Assembly (NCBI RefSeq): GCF_040581485.1 | Contig: NC_090128.1 | Location: 21,138,431-21,202,430, forward strand | DNA from: Linepithema humile | Lineage: Eukaryota; Arthropoda; Insecta; Hymenoptera; Formicidae | Length of the DNA: 64,000 nt | Reading direction: 5' to 3' | Shown here: one piece after another, positions 11,859 to 26,273 of the stretch | Layout of the letters: the number at the start of each line of letters is the position of its first letter | Position numbering within the stretch: position 1 is the stretch's first letter | Notes under the pieces: generated by a model | The model's database searches: none | What the model saw: only the letters and a program-made list of their open reading frames with translations | What the model was told of the DNA's origin: nothing | Program-made: the position numbers and the translations under genes

Positions 11859-13971
11859 GTTGATTCAAAGTTTTCGAAAATTTCGAAAATAACTTTCGAT
11901 TGTAAATAACAATTGACTTTTTACGCCGTTTCATCTTTGTTAATTCCTGCAATTTGAGGAATTCTGTTTTCTCGGAAATAGCTTCGGTGCCCTTTGATCG
12001 AATATATCGAGAACATGCCATCAATGGAATAGCAATCAGCGCTGACATCGCTGGCATGGATATCTCTTCAGCGTTTGAACGAAAGTGAAAGGCAAAGCGT
12101 TTTTATATCAGTATGTAGTTTTGCAGAGAGCTCTCGAACGCGCGATCTGAGGTCTGTTTTTAATAACACGAACTATTTCTTACGTATCAGTGTGTAATAA
12201 CTTCGCCTTCAGCTCTTTCCATCTTTATTACTGGCTGCGCGATTATTACACAGAAAATGTACGTTGAATTTATCTCAGCGCATAAATAATATTTACGACC
12301 GTAAGATATAAATTGGCATCTTGTTCAAACGTTAATTATAGCGTTAAAAAAAAGTAATAAATAATAAATACAATAAATAGTATAATTAGCGTCATAATGA
12401 TATAATAATATCGAGCCAACAATGTGAATAAGCAGACGCTTCCCAGCTTCGAATAAATGTGTGGGATTGCATTGTGATATCCATCTTTTCATAATCGCAG
12501 GAATCAAAGTGTACGCTCGATTAAATATAGGTAGTATATTCTCTTTCTTCGATGCAAGCGTTATTTCGTTTCCTGGTGACTCGTCGGAGGAGATAGAGAT
12601 GTCCTTGACAGTGTAACGCGAGGAGCGGCGCAGCGCGATACACTCTTTTCTTTTTCCCGAGGCTGCATCTCGATTATCGATGTGTTACGCCTGCTCGCTT
12701 GATCAGCGATGTTTGTGTACGACACGATTAGGTAATTGTTAGGTAACGAGAAGCGCGCGGGCATCGCGGGCGAAAGTTACGCGGAAACTGACCTAGGGCA
12801 ATGCGCTTGACCGCATTTCGATAAATAGGATTCTTCGATCATCTTTTTATTCTCGGATATCTCGAGCGCGAGGAGAAGCGTTGATAAATTATGTAGCGCT
12901 AAGATATAGTATGACTGATGCAATCGGTGCATGCGCTCCGTCAACAGTTAATACAAGATTAACACGCTTTTATGCTATCGAATAAAATATGATTTCTGCA
13001 TGTCGCTTGAAAGGCTCTTTGGAATGAAAAGTTTACTTCGCGTAAATTGTGAAATTTAAAAATATCAAGCCAGACGTGACTTGCAAAATTAATTGGAGAA
13101 GATCGCTGCAAGATATACAAAATACGGTCTTAAAATATATACTTTCTTTTTTTCTGGTGAAAATTTCGCCTTCCGCACACGCCTGTGGTAAAATTAAAAG
13201 GGAACACCGATTCCGCGTTAAACGATGCAGCTAGCCGCGCGCATTCGCGCGTTGCGCGGGCACGCTCGCCAGACCAATTAAATTATACAGATCGATCCGG
13301 GAGAGAAAGTTCGCGAAAGACGACGTGGCAAGAGTGTTAAAGGAAGGAATTCGCGCTGCGGTACGAAGTCCACGAAGCGACGCTTTATTCGCATACGGAG
13401 CCGCGTACGCAGCCGCACACATATGCCTGTCCGTGCGCTCAGGAAGCCGCGACTATAATTTTACAGATCATTTCCCGCGAACACGCAATTCTTTTGAAAA
13501 TTACAAGGCTACGGGGAGGGCAGCAGCGCCATGTATAGTACACGACGGCCCCTTTTCTCGCGCACGTGCCTGCACACGCGTCCTCGGCTTCCGGTACACA
13601 CGACTCCTACGAATACGACTCCGCAAAAGATGCACGCGGAAGCCGCAGGCTGGTGAGGGTTGCTTTGCGATTACTGTTATTAATCGAGACGTTCAGGCAC
13701 GTGGAAACCGTGACGTAAGTGTCGCAGTCGACAATGCCACTTTTCCTTCAAACATCGCTCAAGGAAGTCATGCACACCTAATTGAACACTTATTCTAATT
13801 TCCAGTCACACTGTTTATTTAGGATTGTATATCCACTTTTGCAAAATTTAAAAACGTCAATTTTGTCATTCGAAATATTTAAGGTTTATCGAAAGATCAT
13901 GCTTTTCTTAACAGTTTCTGCAAAAGAATTCATTGCTCGATAATTACTATTTACGTTACTTTTTACACTTT

Positions 13972-13981
13972 ATTACGTAAT
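13972..13981. promoter_or_regulatory. PAR/VRI-type D-box (ATTACGTAAT)
   Basis: A perfect palindrome matching the RTTAYGTAAY consensus bound by insect PDP1 and VRILLE. Being in a Pdp1 intron it could serve autoregulation, but by composition about one such site is expected by chance in a window this size. Confidence 0.25.
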
Positions 13982-14080
13982 CAATTCAAGCCATAAAATA
14001 TGTAGAAATAAACTGTGATTTCGAACAGTTTTAATATAAAAGATGTAATTTATTAATATTTTTTATTGCAACATTATCTT

Positions 14081-14120
14081 ATTGAATGGTATTGAATGGT
14101 ATTGAATGGTATTGAATGGT
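14081..14120. repeat. 10-bp tandem repeat, four exact copies
   Basis: ATTGAATGGT repeated four times without change, followed by ACAATCG. The perfect copies suggest recent slippage. Confidence 0.95.
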
Positions 14121-17100
14121 ACAATCGTATTTTATTATAGCGGAGAATTTTCAATTCAATCGTAAAGCAAGCAACAAAGTTGGACCGATTCAGGGCGGTG
14201 GATCTCTGGCATTTATCGCGACTTTGCAGCCCGGAAGCCAGCTGAGCGATCACTCGATTCCCCCCAGGGGAAAGTGGCTCGAGCAACTTTCACTTGCTGG
14301 TAAGCCAGACCACCGCTACGCGAATAACACCACGACAAGGGCCCTGAACATTGTATCGTGTACGCGAGCAGAAAGGCGTCTGTCTACGTGTCGCGACGCG
14401 ATATTTTCGCGTGATTAAGTCCAATACGCAGTACATCTCCCGTCGCCTTAAACGGAATGAAACTTGAAGTTTTTTAAATTATGAAAGCATTTTTCACGTT
14501 ACTAAAGACAATTCGTATTTTAATTTCATTATAAAAAGTCTCTAGAAATACTAGACTCTTGGAAATAAAATATCTATTAATAATAGATTTTATTCGTAAA
14601 TTATTGTTTCCATAACTTTAATTAGTAATAATTAAAAATTTTCAAAAAATAGTTATAAATGTATAAGATATTTTAAAAGTTACACAAATTTGTTATATAT
14701 ATTTTTCCGTCTATTATTTTTAAGTTTACATTTTATGAAGAACTAAAGTGAGAAAACTAACATATTCATTTTAATTCACCAAGGTCTGAGGAGACCGTAA
14801 TGAATGTGGACAAACGCTAAATGCCATTTTGCGCAGAGCACTATATGACGTTTACGTCAAACGAGTTATCGCGATCTCATAAAATTTTTTCTTCGTCGTA
14901 AAATAATTTATGCATTTTGCAATTCGCGCCAGGTCACCTTTGAGCGGGTAATTCGCAAATTTATTTTACAGAACCAACTCACACGAATGTAGTATCTAAT
15001 TCTTCAATAATTTGATGAATTCATCGATTTGTACATAGGCGTACAAATGCCTGTGTATGCCCAGAGAAATCAGATTGTACCAGAATGAAAGAGAAATCCG
15101 CGCTCGTAGCGGAACAGGAGGAGGGCACGGTTTATTAAAGAACGAGGAAAAGAGAAAGAGAAGTCGAAAGGAACGGATACAAGCGGGAGGGGGGACAAGT
15201 CAGGAAGAGTAACCATGTCTCTCCTTCTTCTGCTTCTGACTGTACTTGTGGTAGTGTTTCTTTTTTTCCCTTTCTCACGCATGTAAAACTCGCGGAAACG
15301 AGACTGCTGCTTCGTGCGTGTTTGCGGCACATGCATACAGCGCGCAACGCTGAACGTTGTGTGCCGCCTAGATCCAGGAAGCAAAATATGCTCTAATAAA
15401 GCGCGCGTCATAATGCACAGTGCAAGTAGTGCTCGAAATTTTCCAAAACTGTTTGTTTAGTAACACAAAAATTTATAAATTGCATTTATCGTTGAATTAC
15501 GAGTAATATCACGAATGCGATTGATATAGTTGGGAGAATTTTGAGAGACTCACCGGCTCAATTGTAATACTTATAAATCGGTCATTATTTTCAGAGCGAT
15601 CGCAATTCTCACGCGTGAAAAAAAAACATTAAAGAACGGCTTAAACTCGCTGGTAGAAAGATGAACGATGCGTTTACGACGCACGTTGACTCGAACGAAG
15701 TTGACCTAGTCAGGCACCCGCCGACCGTCTAATCTAAAATTAATTCCTAACAGCTGCTGCCGCCGACTAATGCGCGTGTATCGCACATCCACTCTTATTC
15801 TGACGACTTTTATTATTTTCATGTTATGTCAAGGCCGCATTCCGTTTCCCTCTGCAGCTTCTCCCACGGCGAAGCGGCGGAAAAAAGTGCGTCCGGAAGA
15901 AAGGAAAAGAGGAAGTGTCGAATGCGCGTGCGAGTTAATCACGGCGCGCCTTATTGCTTCGACGTGATCGCGATAAGCAATCATTAATTTTGTTTATAAA
16001 AAATTGCAGTACTCTTGCTTGTTATCCGTGTAATGCCCGTTTCTACCTCGAAGTGATTAAGTCATTTATCTTGCCAATTTCGAATCATATTTTACGAAAT
16101 TTAGTAGAGAAATCACACTGCATAAAGCGATAGAAATCGATAAATTTTTATTCACTCGCAATATTTACTAGTTCATATTTTGATATCGCAATTTTTTATT
16201 CCTGTATAAACGAGCGAAACTCACGGTCGTCGCAGCGTCGAGGATCGAATATTTTCCTATCTACTGCGCGGACCGTACTCGTCGCTCGCGATAATTACCT
16301 TTCGCCCGATAATCGACCTCTTATCTTGCTCGGCGCTCCACCAGGATATGCAATTTACTGCGACAATAATTGACAATTACCTCTTTTTCTTGGAAGTATA
16401 CGGTCAGATCGAGGCGGCATGGGTGCTATATAAGGTCGATTTTAATTGATTCGATTCGCCCATCACGAGACACCCTTAATTGGAGGCGCCGTACAAGGCG
16501 GATAATTAAGATATGCCAATTATTTCCCTCGATACGACGCTTTCTCGGAGTCTTCCCTCTGTCGTTTTAAACAGACCACCCCCGCGATAAGGTTCGTATT
16601 TATTCATAAAATGAGAGAATTAGTGGACACTTTAGAATAATTGGACAAGCTCTCGTTGTATGCGCAAAACCGCGGAGAATACGCTCGATAACGCTCGAAA
16701 CTGTTCCTATTTATTTAACAATTTCAATAACGTTAGAGACGCTTGAGCATTTCTTTTGCAAGTCGTTACGAAATGATTTTTTATCTTGCACTAAAACTCA
16801 AGTAAAAGCATCGAAATATACGCCGGGCGTGAGAGAAGTTCTCGCAGTGGATATATTTAAAAACGTATAGCTCCGGAATTGAATCAGAAAAAAGGGATTT
16901 TATAAGGCCGGATCCCATTCGACGGCGGGCCGGCATATCTGACGGCAACTTTCTCATTGCTGTGCCGAAAAGTGCGAATCCACGTGCCACTTGGAGAAAG
17001 GAGGCCATCCAAATGTCAGCCCTCCATGGCGATATCTCGAATACAACTTATGTATAGGGTAAAAGTTTCGACGATATCTTGTTAAGAATAATAATCGATT

Positions 17101-20100
17101 CTTACAAATTTTTTTTTCGCGCCGATAGGAAAGATACTATAAATCTTCTAAGTGAAATCAGGCGGAAATTGATGCGCTCTTAAGTCGAGTGCGCCGATGA
17201 AATAAAGATCCGTATAACGCTACTTGCTTGAGTACTTGCCTATCGAGAGTAAAATGATCAGTTTATAAACTCAGCAAAAAAAAAGAAAAAAAGAAAAAGA
17301 CGAAACGTGTTTCGCGCGAGACTTCCTAGTCGGCAACGAAAGATTGGCTTCCAGCTCCTTCTTCCTGTTGCTCCATATCGCTGGAAAGCTGCGCGAGCGA
17401 TCGTGCTCGATCGTGCGCATTTCCTTCATTAATTACCAGAGTCAAGTAAAAAAACGATCAACAAACGGAAAGATAATAGAGACCTGGAACGCGGAAGATG
17501 TCGTCGTTGTGAATATTTCGTGGTTTATTTTGCAGAGAGATAAATAATGGCAAAACCCGATACGCAACTCTCCTCGCAATAATGTCTTTACTATAAACAA
17601 AATGCTATTTCAGCTACGTAGTAGTGCAGCTGTGTTAATGGAATAGTAATATTGCTCCTGTCTGTTCGAGGGGCTTGGCATTGCGTTTTTTTCGACTCAA
17701 GCAATGATTGTGACATTCGGAAAGTGGAAAGTCTTGGCATAGCCACACTTTTAACGAACGCATACATTCTCAATTTCGACTGTTTCCATGCGAAGACCAT
17801 GACCATCATTTACATTTCTGGATTCACTGAGAAATAGAGAAAGTTTCGCTTTTCATTAATTTAAATGAGTCTCAATTGCTATTAATTCTTTAACGGCGCA
17901 CTCGGTGTTACAATCACTTTCAGTAGACACTTTTGAAGCCTTTGAAAGAATTATTGCAACATGTCTTCTTCCGCTAACAACCAAATACAGAAACAATGAT
18001 GTTAATTAAACTAATAAATATATTACTTAACGATGTCGAAGCAATCTTCGCGAAAGTTTAAAGAATGTGTAAAATATAAAACATAATATCAAATTAAATT
18101 AAAAAATTTTTATCAAATAAAAAATTTATTTAAATTTTAGTGAAAAATACTCTCTCTTATTTTATATGCGACATTTCTTAATTAAGCATATGAAGCTTGA
18201 AAAATTTTTAATTAATCATTGATAGCACAATAAATCTCTGAAATATGCTATAGTCTCTGAAAAGTTTTGTCGCATTACGAATTATCTGTCTAGCAGGCTC
18301 GATCAGAGTAGGAAGTCGCGTGCCGCGTGACTTTCACTTTCACCGAAATAACGGGGACGCAGAAACGATTGCGTATATCCGCGGGCATATGTCTCATACG
18401 AACACGCACATACGTGTACGCTTCTCTGACGTTTCGCCTTTCTCTCGTAAACAGCGCGATCCTTTCTTTCTCCCGTTCTTCATTTGTTCCTTTTTCCGGT
18501 GCGAAAAGAGAAACTCGTCTTTAAATTACTTTTCGAACGTATCGAAAGAAGGAAGGGTTCGTGCGAGCAAACCCTTCCGCTGATTGTAACTTTCATCGCT
18601 TAAGAAACTTAAATTTTATGTATCTTTTCAGTGAATCTTTTTCAAGCACCAATTCTTCAGTTTTCTAAAATGATTTTTTTTACTTAATCGTATATTCTAT
18701 TTACACGTAACAAAATCGAAAAACTGAACAATATTTGATTAGTATAAAATGTGCCGTACGCATTTAATAAACGTTTAGATAATGAGAATTAATAACATAT
18801 ACATAAGTATAATATGTAAAATTGTACGCGTGCGCAATATATTGAAATTATTTCTTCGTTATATGCTTCGTTTGAATTACGATTTATCGAATCACGATCT
18901 TCCGGTTTTCGCGCGGCTCTAAAAAGAACACGTTTGATGGCAAGACAGCCTGTAATAACGATAATAGCCGGGATTAGCGGCAGATTTCCTCTCTTGTCGA
19001 TTAACGTCGTGCGAAAGAAAAACAGCGGATTAAATGAAACTAAACGCAATCTTTCGCATATATTCGCATTATTGCACTTTTATTTATTTTTATGAATTAA
19101 AAACTTATACAATATTTAACCAAATAAAATTCTCACAATTTTCACAATGGAGTTTCAAATGCAAATTTAAAAAATTGTAAACCTTATTACACAAAAGTTT
19201 GACTTTTTTTACGATTCAAAAATTATACATCAACTTGTAATCTGCAAAATTTTTCAGTTTAATCATCGATCTCCTTTCTACCAATGTTGTCACTAATAAA
19301 TTGCTTTTGTTAAATTTTCGCACAGTCTAACGCTATTAAAATATACAGTACTATTAACAATATTAACATTTTTGCCGAGACCGATACGCGAAACATGCTA
19401 TACGCCGCGAAACCTTGGGATACCGACCGACCGAGAATTTATCATTGATTTATGAAGTGCACCAGCAACTAGTTCTAGCTCGAGCAGGTTGAATGCCGTT
19501 TTTATGCAGACCAAAACTTCATGTCCAACGATTGCGATGATACTGGCCGACTAATGAGATCAAATCCCGTTTGAATTATTTTCACGTTATTAAAGGCTAC
19601 GTACAAGGATTTCAACTTAACATTCATCTTCTTATCGCGTAATAATTCTGAACTAACTCGTAATTTCGCTAGTAATTTGTATGCGCGGACGTAAATGTGA
19701 TCAAATAAGTAGAGTAGAATAATCTTTACTATTTTATATCTAAGAAATTATAATTTTCTGCGTGTCGAGAGATCTTTCCTGATATTACTAACATATAAAG
19801 ATTACTTAATTATGCATATATTAATACTACCCAAAATTATTTTTACCGCTTTGCTTAAAAAGCGTGCTCAAAGATGTAATTTTCTAAATAGTAGCAAAAA
19901 TGGATAAAAGTTTTTTTAATACATGATCGAAAGCACTGAGTAAATTTTATATAAAATCTCATGAAAATCTCATGGCAATGTTAAATTCGTAATTTGCAAA
20001 ATTTGATACTTTCTATTTATAAGGTAATTTATAGCGTAAATTTACATTTAAACAAAATGTAGCATTTATTTAAATAATTATCAAAGAAAAATTCATATTT

Positions 20101-20867
20101 TTATTTATGACGACGAAAAGACTGTCCGCTTCTTGCCTAAAGAAATTCAAATGTTTAAAAGCAACCATGATAACAACTCGCGATAGTTATATCAGCATTA
20201 CCAGCGATATTTATGTCAAATGCACATACACACTTCTTTTTCTAATCGCAAAATTTTTTCCTCGTCAAACGGGAAGACTTCTCGATTGCTATCACAGAAC
20301 GTTCTTCGATTCCAAGAGTTGATCGCCATCAAACCATTTTTTCATCTTGCTGTTATAGGAGCTAGTATATCTTCACGTCGACCGCAGCGGCAGAACCGGT
20401 TGTCTGCGTGCTTACGTATCTAGGAAGTTTCAAAATTTTTTTGACGATTTCGCTTTCACGATTTATTCTACTGCGAAACGGATAGTACATTTTTTTAACA
20501 TTATGTTTATCGCACTTTTGTTTATTTATACATTTAGCAAGCATGTATTTTTATCTGCAAATTAAAGATGATTTAAAAATTAGAAGAAGAAATAATTCAA
20601 ATAGATTATTCAAAATATAAAGCTACGATTTTAATTTTTTAAGAAAAATTCCATCGACGCTTCTATTATAAGCCGTAAAATTCCTCTACCTTTTCTACTG
20701 CAAAATTTTACTACTATGCTGATATAAGAAATATTGATGTGAACAATTATGCACACACGACGAGATCTCGCGAGCAATAATGAGAATCGCTGGCGGAAAG
20801 CGCGAAGGTGTCTATTCTCAAGAATGGCACGTGATTACTTTCTCCCGACAACCTGCACAACACAACG

Positions 20868-20910
20868 TTCGCCGACGACGCCGACGACGATGACGACGAC
20901 GCAATGATGA
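20868..20910. repeat. Imperfect (GAC)n trinucleotide tract
   Basis: GCCGACGACGCCGACGACGA-type sequence, giving poly-Ser/Val shadows on the opposite strand. Confidence 0.7.
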
Positions 20911-23900
20911 CGATGTAGCCGAGAACCGTGCGCAATACCAGCTGTCTTCCGGGTTTGAGGTTGAACAGCCAGGTTTCCACTATGCGCACAGGTTCGCGCT
21001 ATGGAAACAGTCTCGCGATGTTGACGAGTGAGATCGGGCACTTTTCCTACACGTGATGGTATACGTGAAAATTACAATCGCGAGATTACAACTTTCCGCC
21101 AAGATTTTTGATTGACAGGCAGAATGGCTGACTCGATTAACAAATTTGAAGAAATATTTATTGAACAAACTGTTCATTAAACAATATTGAAGCAACAGGA
21201 TACTGTTAGGATTAATTAGAATACTGTCTGAGAGCAATCAGCAACTACATGTAATCTACATTTCTATTACATTGCAAATTTTGTAGTATTTTATTGCCGA
21301 GCGCTAGTATTCCGCGCATACAAGATTCATTTACACATTTCAAGATTTGATTTTAAGCGATAGGAGTGATCGGAAAGCTATCGAAAGGCAGCCGTGGCCT
21401 TGCTGACCTAGTCGGCGAGGTTACCTTGAATGGTTGAATAATAACGGGATTTAGCGTATTTTGCATTGACGGGCTCACAAGTATTCAAATTACGACTATT
21501 GCAATTATTATTCCATTTTGCTGCGCTGCAATGAAATGTTATAAGATATAATCGAGAATGTATCGATATTAAAGTCGACTGTACAGAGCCAGAGAAAAGT
21601 TTATCATCGGGGTCTCTCAGAAAAGACTTTGATATCATACTGTCGGGTCGTCTGATAACGAGAGAATTTGATTTATGTACTGTTAATTCATCATCGGTGA
21701 GAGCTAGATTACAGTCGATGCTAACGTGCAATTGTGACAGGAAGGTTCGCGAGCCAGTCATCGATCCAAACCCAGATTTGACCCAAAAGATGGATTTTGC
21801 ATTCCGGTTTATCAAAATTTCTAGGAAAGTTACTTTTTAAATTGTATTAAACCGGAAATAATCACGTAAAAAATAATGTGATCTTTGCAAATATTTATTA
21901 ATAATATTATTGAAGTCTCTTGCTTAGATTTATTAATACTTGTAAAAAAATATGACCGTATATATCACAACTTCGAACTTTTAAGCCATTACATATTAGA
22001 TGATAACGATGAGACGATAGCTGTTAGACAGCAACATGGACTTCCATAATTCTGAATACCAAATTCCTGCAATTTTGCTTTTGTCGAAAAGTATAATCGC
22101 AAATGTACTGTCTTGACTTAAGATTCTCGCAAGCGTCACAGTATTTGTTGCACGAACAGTTCGAAAAAAGAAATTTACACAATGCGCTCTCTCTGTTACA
22201 AAATTATCTTGGCGTATGGCGCCAGTATAATTATTCGTCTGACGTATAGTTAACGATTAGCTAATTCGCAAGCCCACGAATACAATTTTCGCTTATTCGG
22301 TTCAATTGGCAACTAATAACAGATTATTGATGAAAGAAAGCACGTTTGATTAAATCCTCTATTTTAATAAATTTTAATAGTTACGTGATTCGAGTGATTT
22401 AGCATACAAATTTGACTCGACCTACTGTTTCGCTAATGAAATTTACCTGAAAGATAAAAGCGATTCGTCAGTTGTTAGCTATTAGTCATTAGCTTAACAA
22501 TGCTGTTAAAAGTCGGGCGAGTATGTGCCTGGCTTCCGCTAAATCGCAGATTTGCAATTGTATAATAGGATTGAGAAAGAAAGCCTCCGCATGTCACGTG
22601 CATGCGTGCATCACATGCAAATAATTAAACAAATATATTGTTACGTGTATAAAAAGCAACGTTTTTGAGTAATTAACAATTAATATTTGTTACAGGACCT
22701 TCAAACGTCGCCAGAGATTCGTCAGAAATACTCAACGGATCAGGGTGAGTATTGAACAAGTAATCCGAATAATCGTCTCTAGCGATCACGAAGCTGTCTG
22801 GCGAAATCGGATTTCGCGGATCGGCTTCTTTAAAAGGCAGAGCACGCGGATTGCACTCGTGCTCTGAGTGCAGTGCGGTATTGCCGTGTAGAAAAAAAAA
22901 GCGTTTCGCATGTATACGCATATTTATGTACACGCAAAGCGCGATATACTTTGTACTTTTATTTGTCTTATCGAATCACATGTACGATATACGTACATGC
23001 ATCAGCATAATAGACTATATGCATAAGATCTCACATTGCAACTTTGTGCCTATTAAAGAAAACGCAAGTATGCTCTTTTGCATACGTCTCGGATACTGTT
23101 TGTGACTATACTTTATAAATAGCACACACATAGACGCGCGGGGCATTTGCGGATCTTTTGCGGCGTGTATCTCTGTTTCTTTCGTTTGATGACATATCAA
23201 ACTTCTCCTTTCCAATAAAAAACTCGTGTCTACCGCGATTCTTAAAGTGGAATTTTAATCGGAGTGTAACATCACCAAGGTCGAGAACGATATCTCGTAG
23301 GTCGTAGGTCGGCACTCGAGTTAACTTGGAAACTGTGTTCGTTAGTTCGAGATGCGCTTCAATATCGACTAGATTGTCGTCTTTACGTCACAACGATTCC
23401 AGCCAGCTTTTGCGCCCGATAATTTTCTATACGATCAATTCGAGTGTCCAAAATATTTGCTAATATTTGCTGTTGTATTTGCACACTTTCTCGATAAATC
23501 AATAATACATTCAGAATCTCAGTCAGAAATGCAAACAGAATCGCTGATGACCAAAAAATGCTGCTTTGCGAAAAATGTTTAATGTAGATAAAAATATATT
23601 CTCTTTTAATTTATATAAAAATTTATTCCTTTGTAAACAATTACACATTTAAGACATTAATCATCTGATACGTCCACAAATTTGAAATATTTTTCAGACT
23701 TTCGAATAGTTTCTTCCTATATGATTCCTAATTCTGATTCCTATAAAATGCAAATTTAATTATTCGTTTATATAAACATTTTTTTCTCTTGAGCTCCTTT
23801 GCATCTTTTCCATCACATACTTCGCATTATGATATCTAAAAAGTGTCACGTGATTTTTTTTAGTAAACCTCGCGAAAAGTAGAGTTTCGTGCAATGAATT

Positions 23901-25954
23901 GGCGCACAAATGTGTGTGCTATAGCGATGAACCAATATAACAATGTAATACTATATGCTTTAGAAATAGGAGAGGCTGACCCATCCCTCGCATTGTACAT
24001 CCTAAAACGCGATTCTAATCTATTGTGCTCGATGACAATATGACGAATCGCGGACATGGATATTGTTCCAACAAGCGTGCAGTCAAGAGCTGCATCGGCA
24101 TTAATTCGTAAATACTCAAAATTAATCACATTTTAAGCGAAAAATAATCTATATAAACCGATTTTGTTGCGCGTTGAATACATATTAAATTTTAGATAAA
24201 TGTTGAAACTGCACCAGAAAAACTTATTTGTCAGATTAAAGACTTAATGATATCAATTTTCTTTTTATTTTGTAGAAAATTTACATCTCTATAAATTTAC
24301 GTCTCTATAAATGTCACAGATTAATAATTTATAACTTTTGTGCGTAATATAAGACTGCCGGCGCTAGAAGCGAAAAGAGAACATAAATAAAATCGATAAA
24401 GATAAAAGTATAAAAAAGCTATGACATCTGTCGCTATTGTGTACTTCCTCGTGTCATTAAAATTCGACGCATGTCTTGAAACGTCATGCTCGATGTGCGT
24501 TTATGTTCGATAATGCGAAATTATGATGAGAACTCATGCAGGAAATTCCTGATCGAAGTAGACTTGTGATTTAGCGAGGTGAAATGTTACTTTCATTTAT
24601 TTAACCGGGTTGAACGACTTTTGTTTAGTCTCGTAGAAACGACTTCTAGCATCGTCCAAAATTTTTAGCGATATCGTGAATAGAGCTATCAATTTCATTA
24701 ATATTCAACAAATATTGAATATTAATGCGATCGCGTCCATGAATTTGTGACAAATGTTCTTTCGAATATCCGCGATACCGCGATGCTAAAGAGCGCATCG
24801 ACAACCAGACTTTTGCTATTTAACGGCAAATATTTTGCTGTTTCTACCTTTTCGTATCGTGCTTAAATATTTAATCTGTTTGTGCAAGTAAATTTGTTAT
24901 GCTTGCCGTTTAAAATATAGCAGGCGTATGGGAGAATAGAATAGCAGAAAATAGAATAGAGCGCGCTTCGTTCTAAATCCAATGTTCGTACGGCTTGAAA
25001 GCGTACACAAATAAATTATACAATAATGGTTTTTCCACGGAAATTCTACTCGAAACACGACAAAGAGAGATGAATGGACAAAAGAGAAAGAAAGAGCGCG
25101 AACGCGAGCAGAAGCGAAACGCGCTGAGGACGTGGGAGGATGCAAATGCGAAGAGCCTTGAGTCGAATCCGCCGTAACTAGGATAGATGCATAGGTGAAT
25201 TCACACGTCTACATACATGGTGACGGGTGATTCATTCACGCTCCATGTTCGATTAACCCGACCCGCCTAGTTAACAGATATGTTTCGCGATAAACGACGC
25301 AGGTAAAAGATATTTTTCAACGATGATCGCAACGACAGCTTTGAAACTAATCAACTTTGTTGCACCAAACTTTGGGAAATAATTATGAAATAGAAGATAT
25401 ATGAAGTAATTTTGCGAATTAATGAGTTGCAAAAATTAGAAATTAATTTTGCAATTTAATGTTTCATTCTGTGCAATTTTATTGCACGACACGTTTCTGT
25501 GTATAGGTACATGTATCTTTCGTATATTTTGCTTTCGAAAGTGCAAAGTTTAAGACTTGTAAATTTACTACTTTCGATATCATTATTATTCATGGACATG
25601 GTTTTTTTTAGCGTGAATTATACGCCTTGTACATCGCGAGTAAATAAATGAGCGCTGTTGTGAGCGTGTAGTCGGTTGATCATCGTGCAATAGTTGCAGA
25701 TCGAATGTAGGCTGGCTAATGTAAGCAACAGGTGGGCGTTTCTACTCTCGACGACGACTTCTCCCTCTCCGTCGCCGCTAGTTCTATAGTGAATCTTCCA
25801 AGCGCTTTATGCGCACTATGCCGTCTGATTCATAAGTCGATTTCTACGCACAACAGTCCCCCGCGGAATTTGTGTATTGACGGATATTTCGTCTCGTTTT
25901 CGAGACAACGTCGTATTTGTGTTTAGACCCGACACGTGATAGCGGCATGCCTAC

Positions 25955-26273
25955 CGTTCATGTAAACATGATGCTGCCTCCATAAATGCTGATACTGAGA
26001 CCACCTGGAACTGGTGCTGTCGTCGTGAATGGGTGGTAGCGGCGGGTGTACCTGATGACTGTGAGAAGTCGGCGGCAGGGGTGGCGGCGGTGGCTGCTGC
26101 GATTGCGGCTGCTGATGAGCCGGCGCGACGACGATGTGCGGATGCTGTTGCTGCTGCACCGGCTGCTGCTGCTGCTGCTGCTGCTGATGCTGAGGATGAT
26201 GCGCCTGGGTGTGCAACACTCCAGCTGGTACCGGTGGTGGCGCCAATTGTTGATACTCCATAGCGCAGCTCAT
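25955..26273 (-). CDS. Pdp1: Pdp1 alternative first coding exon, poly-Gln/Pro/His type
   Basis: Proposed alternative 5' coding exon. An ATG at 26273 (a second, in-frame ATG four codons later) opens 106 codons plus one base, ending at ACG|GTAGGC (phase 1). The shared exon at 278 needs exactly this phase, giving a glycine at the junction. The peptide starts MSCAMEYQQLAPPPVP, then has His/Gln tracts, a PPPPPLPP run, a PPLPP motif and an aromatic end (SRWSQYQHLWRQHHVYMN). Such His/Gln/Pro-rich N termini are typical of isoform-specific activation regions in insect transcription factors; I do not recognise this one individually. The reading frame ends soon after the donor, as expected for an exon. 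It lies about 25.7 kb upstream of the shared exon and downstream of the 30-nt microexon, so this isoform cannot contain that microexon. Upstream is a CpG-rich, GA-rich stretch suitable as a promoter. Confidence 0.65.

Larger units (their letters stand above)
6600..25954 (-). other. Pdp1 intron, long non-coding stretch
   Basis: GC-richer islands (for example 7000-7450, 9530-9800, 12550-13760, 15070-16560, 20830-21050) alternate with AT-rich DNA. Apart from the plus-strand candidate at 11.6 kb, the D-box at 13972 and the minisatellite at 14081, I see nothing annotatable. The open frames have GTG/TTG starts or no splice logic. Confidence 0.5.

Noticed and set aside
13325..13798. 157-codon plus-strand open frame
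   Set aside because: Starts with GTG, Arg/Ala-rich from a GC-rich patch, no splice or family support.
22696..22744. Possible 49-nt plus-strand exon (TTACAG ... GTGAGT)
   Set aside because: Both splice sites look good, but the length is not a multiple of three and no partner exon or reading context is visible. The opposite-strand frame (22673-22933) has only a poor GTCCTG donor.
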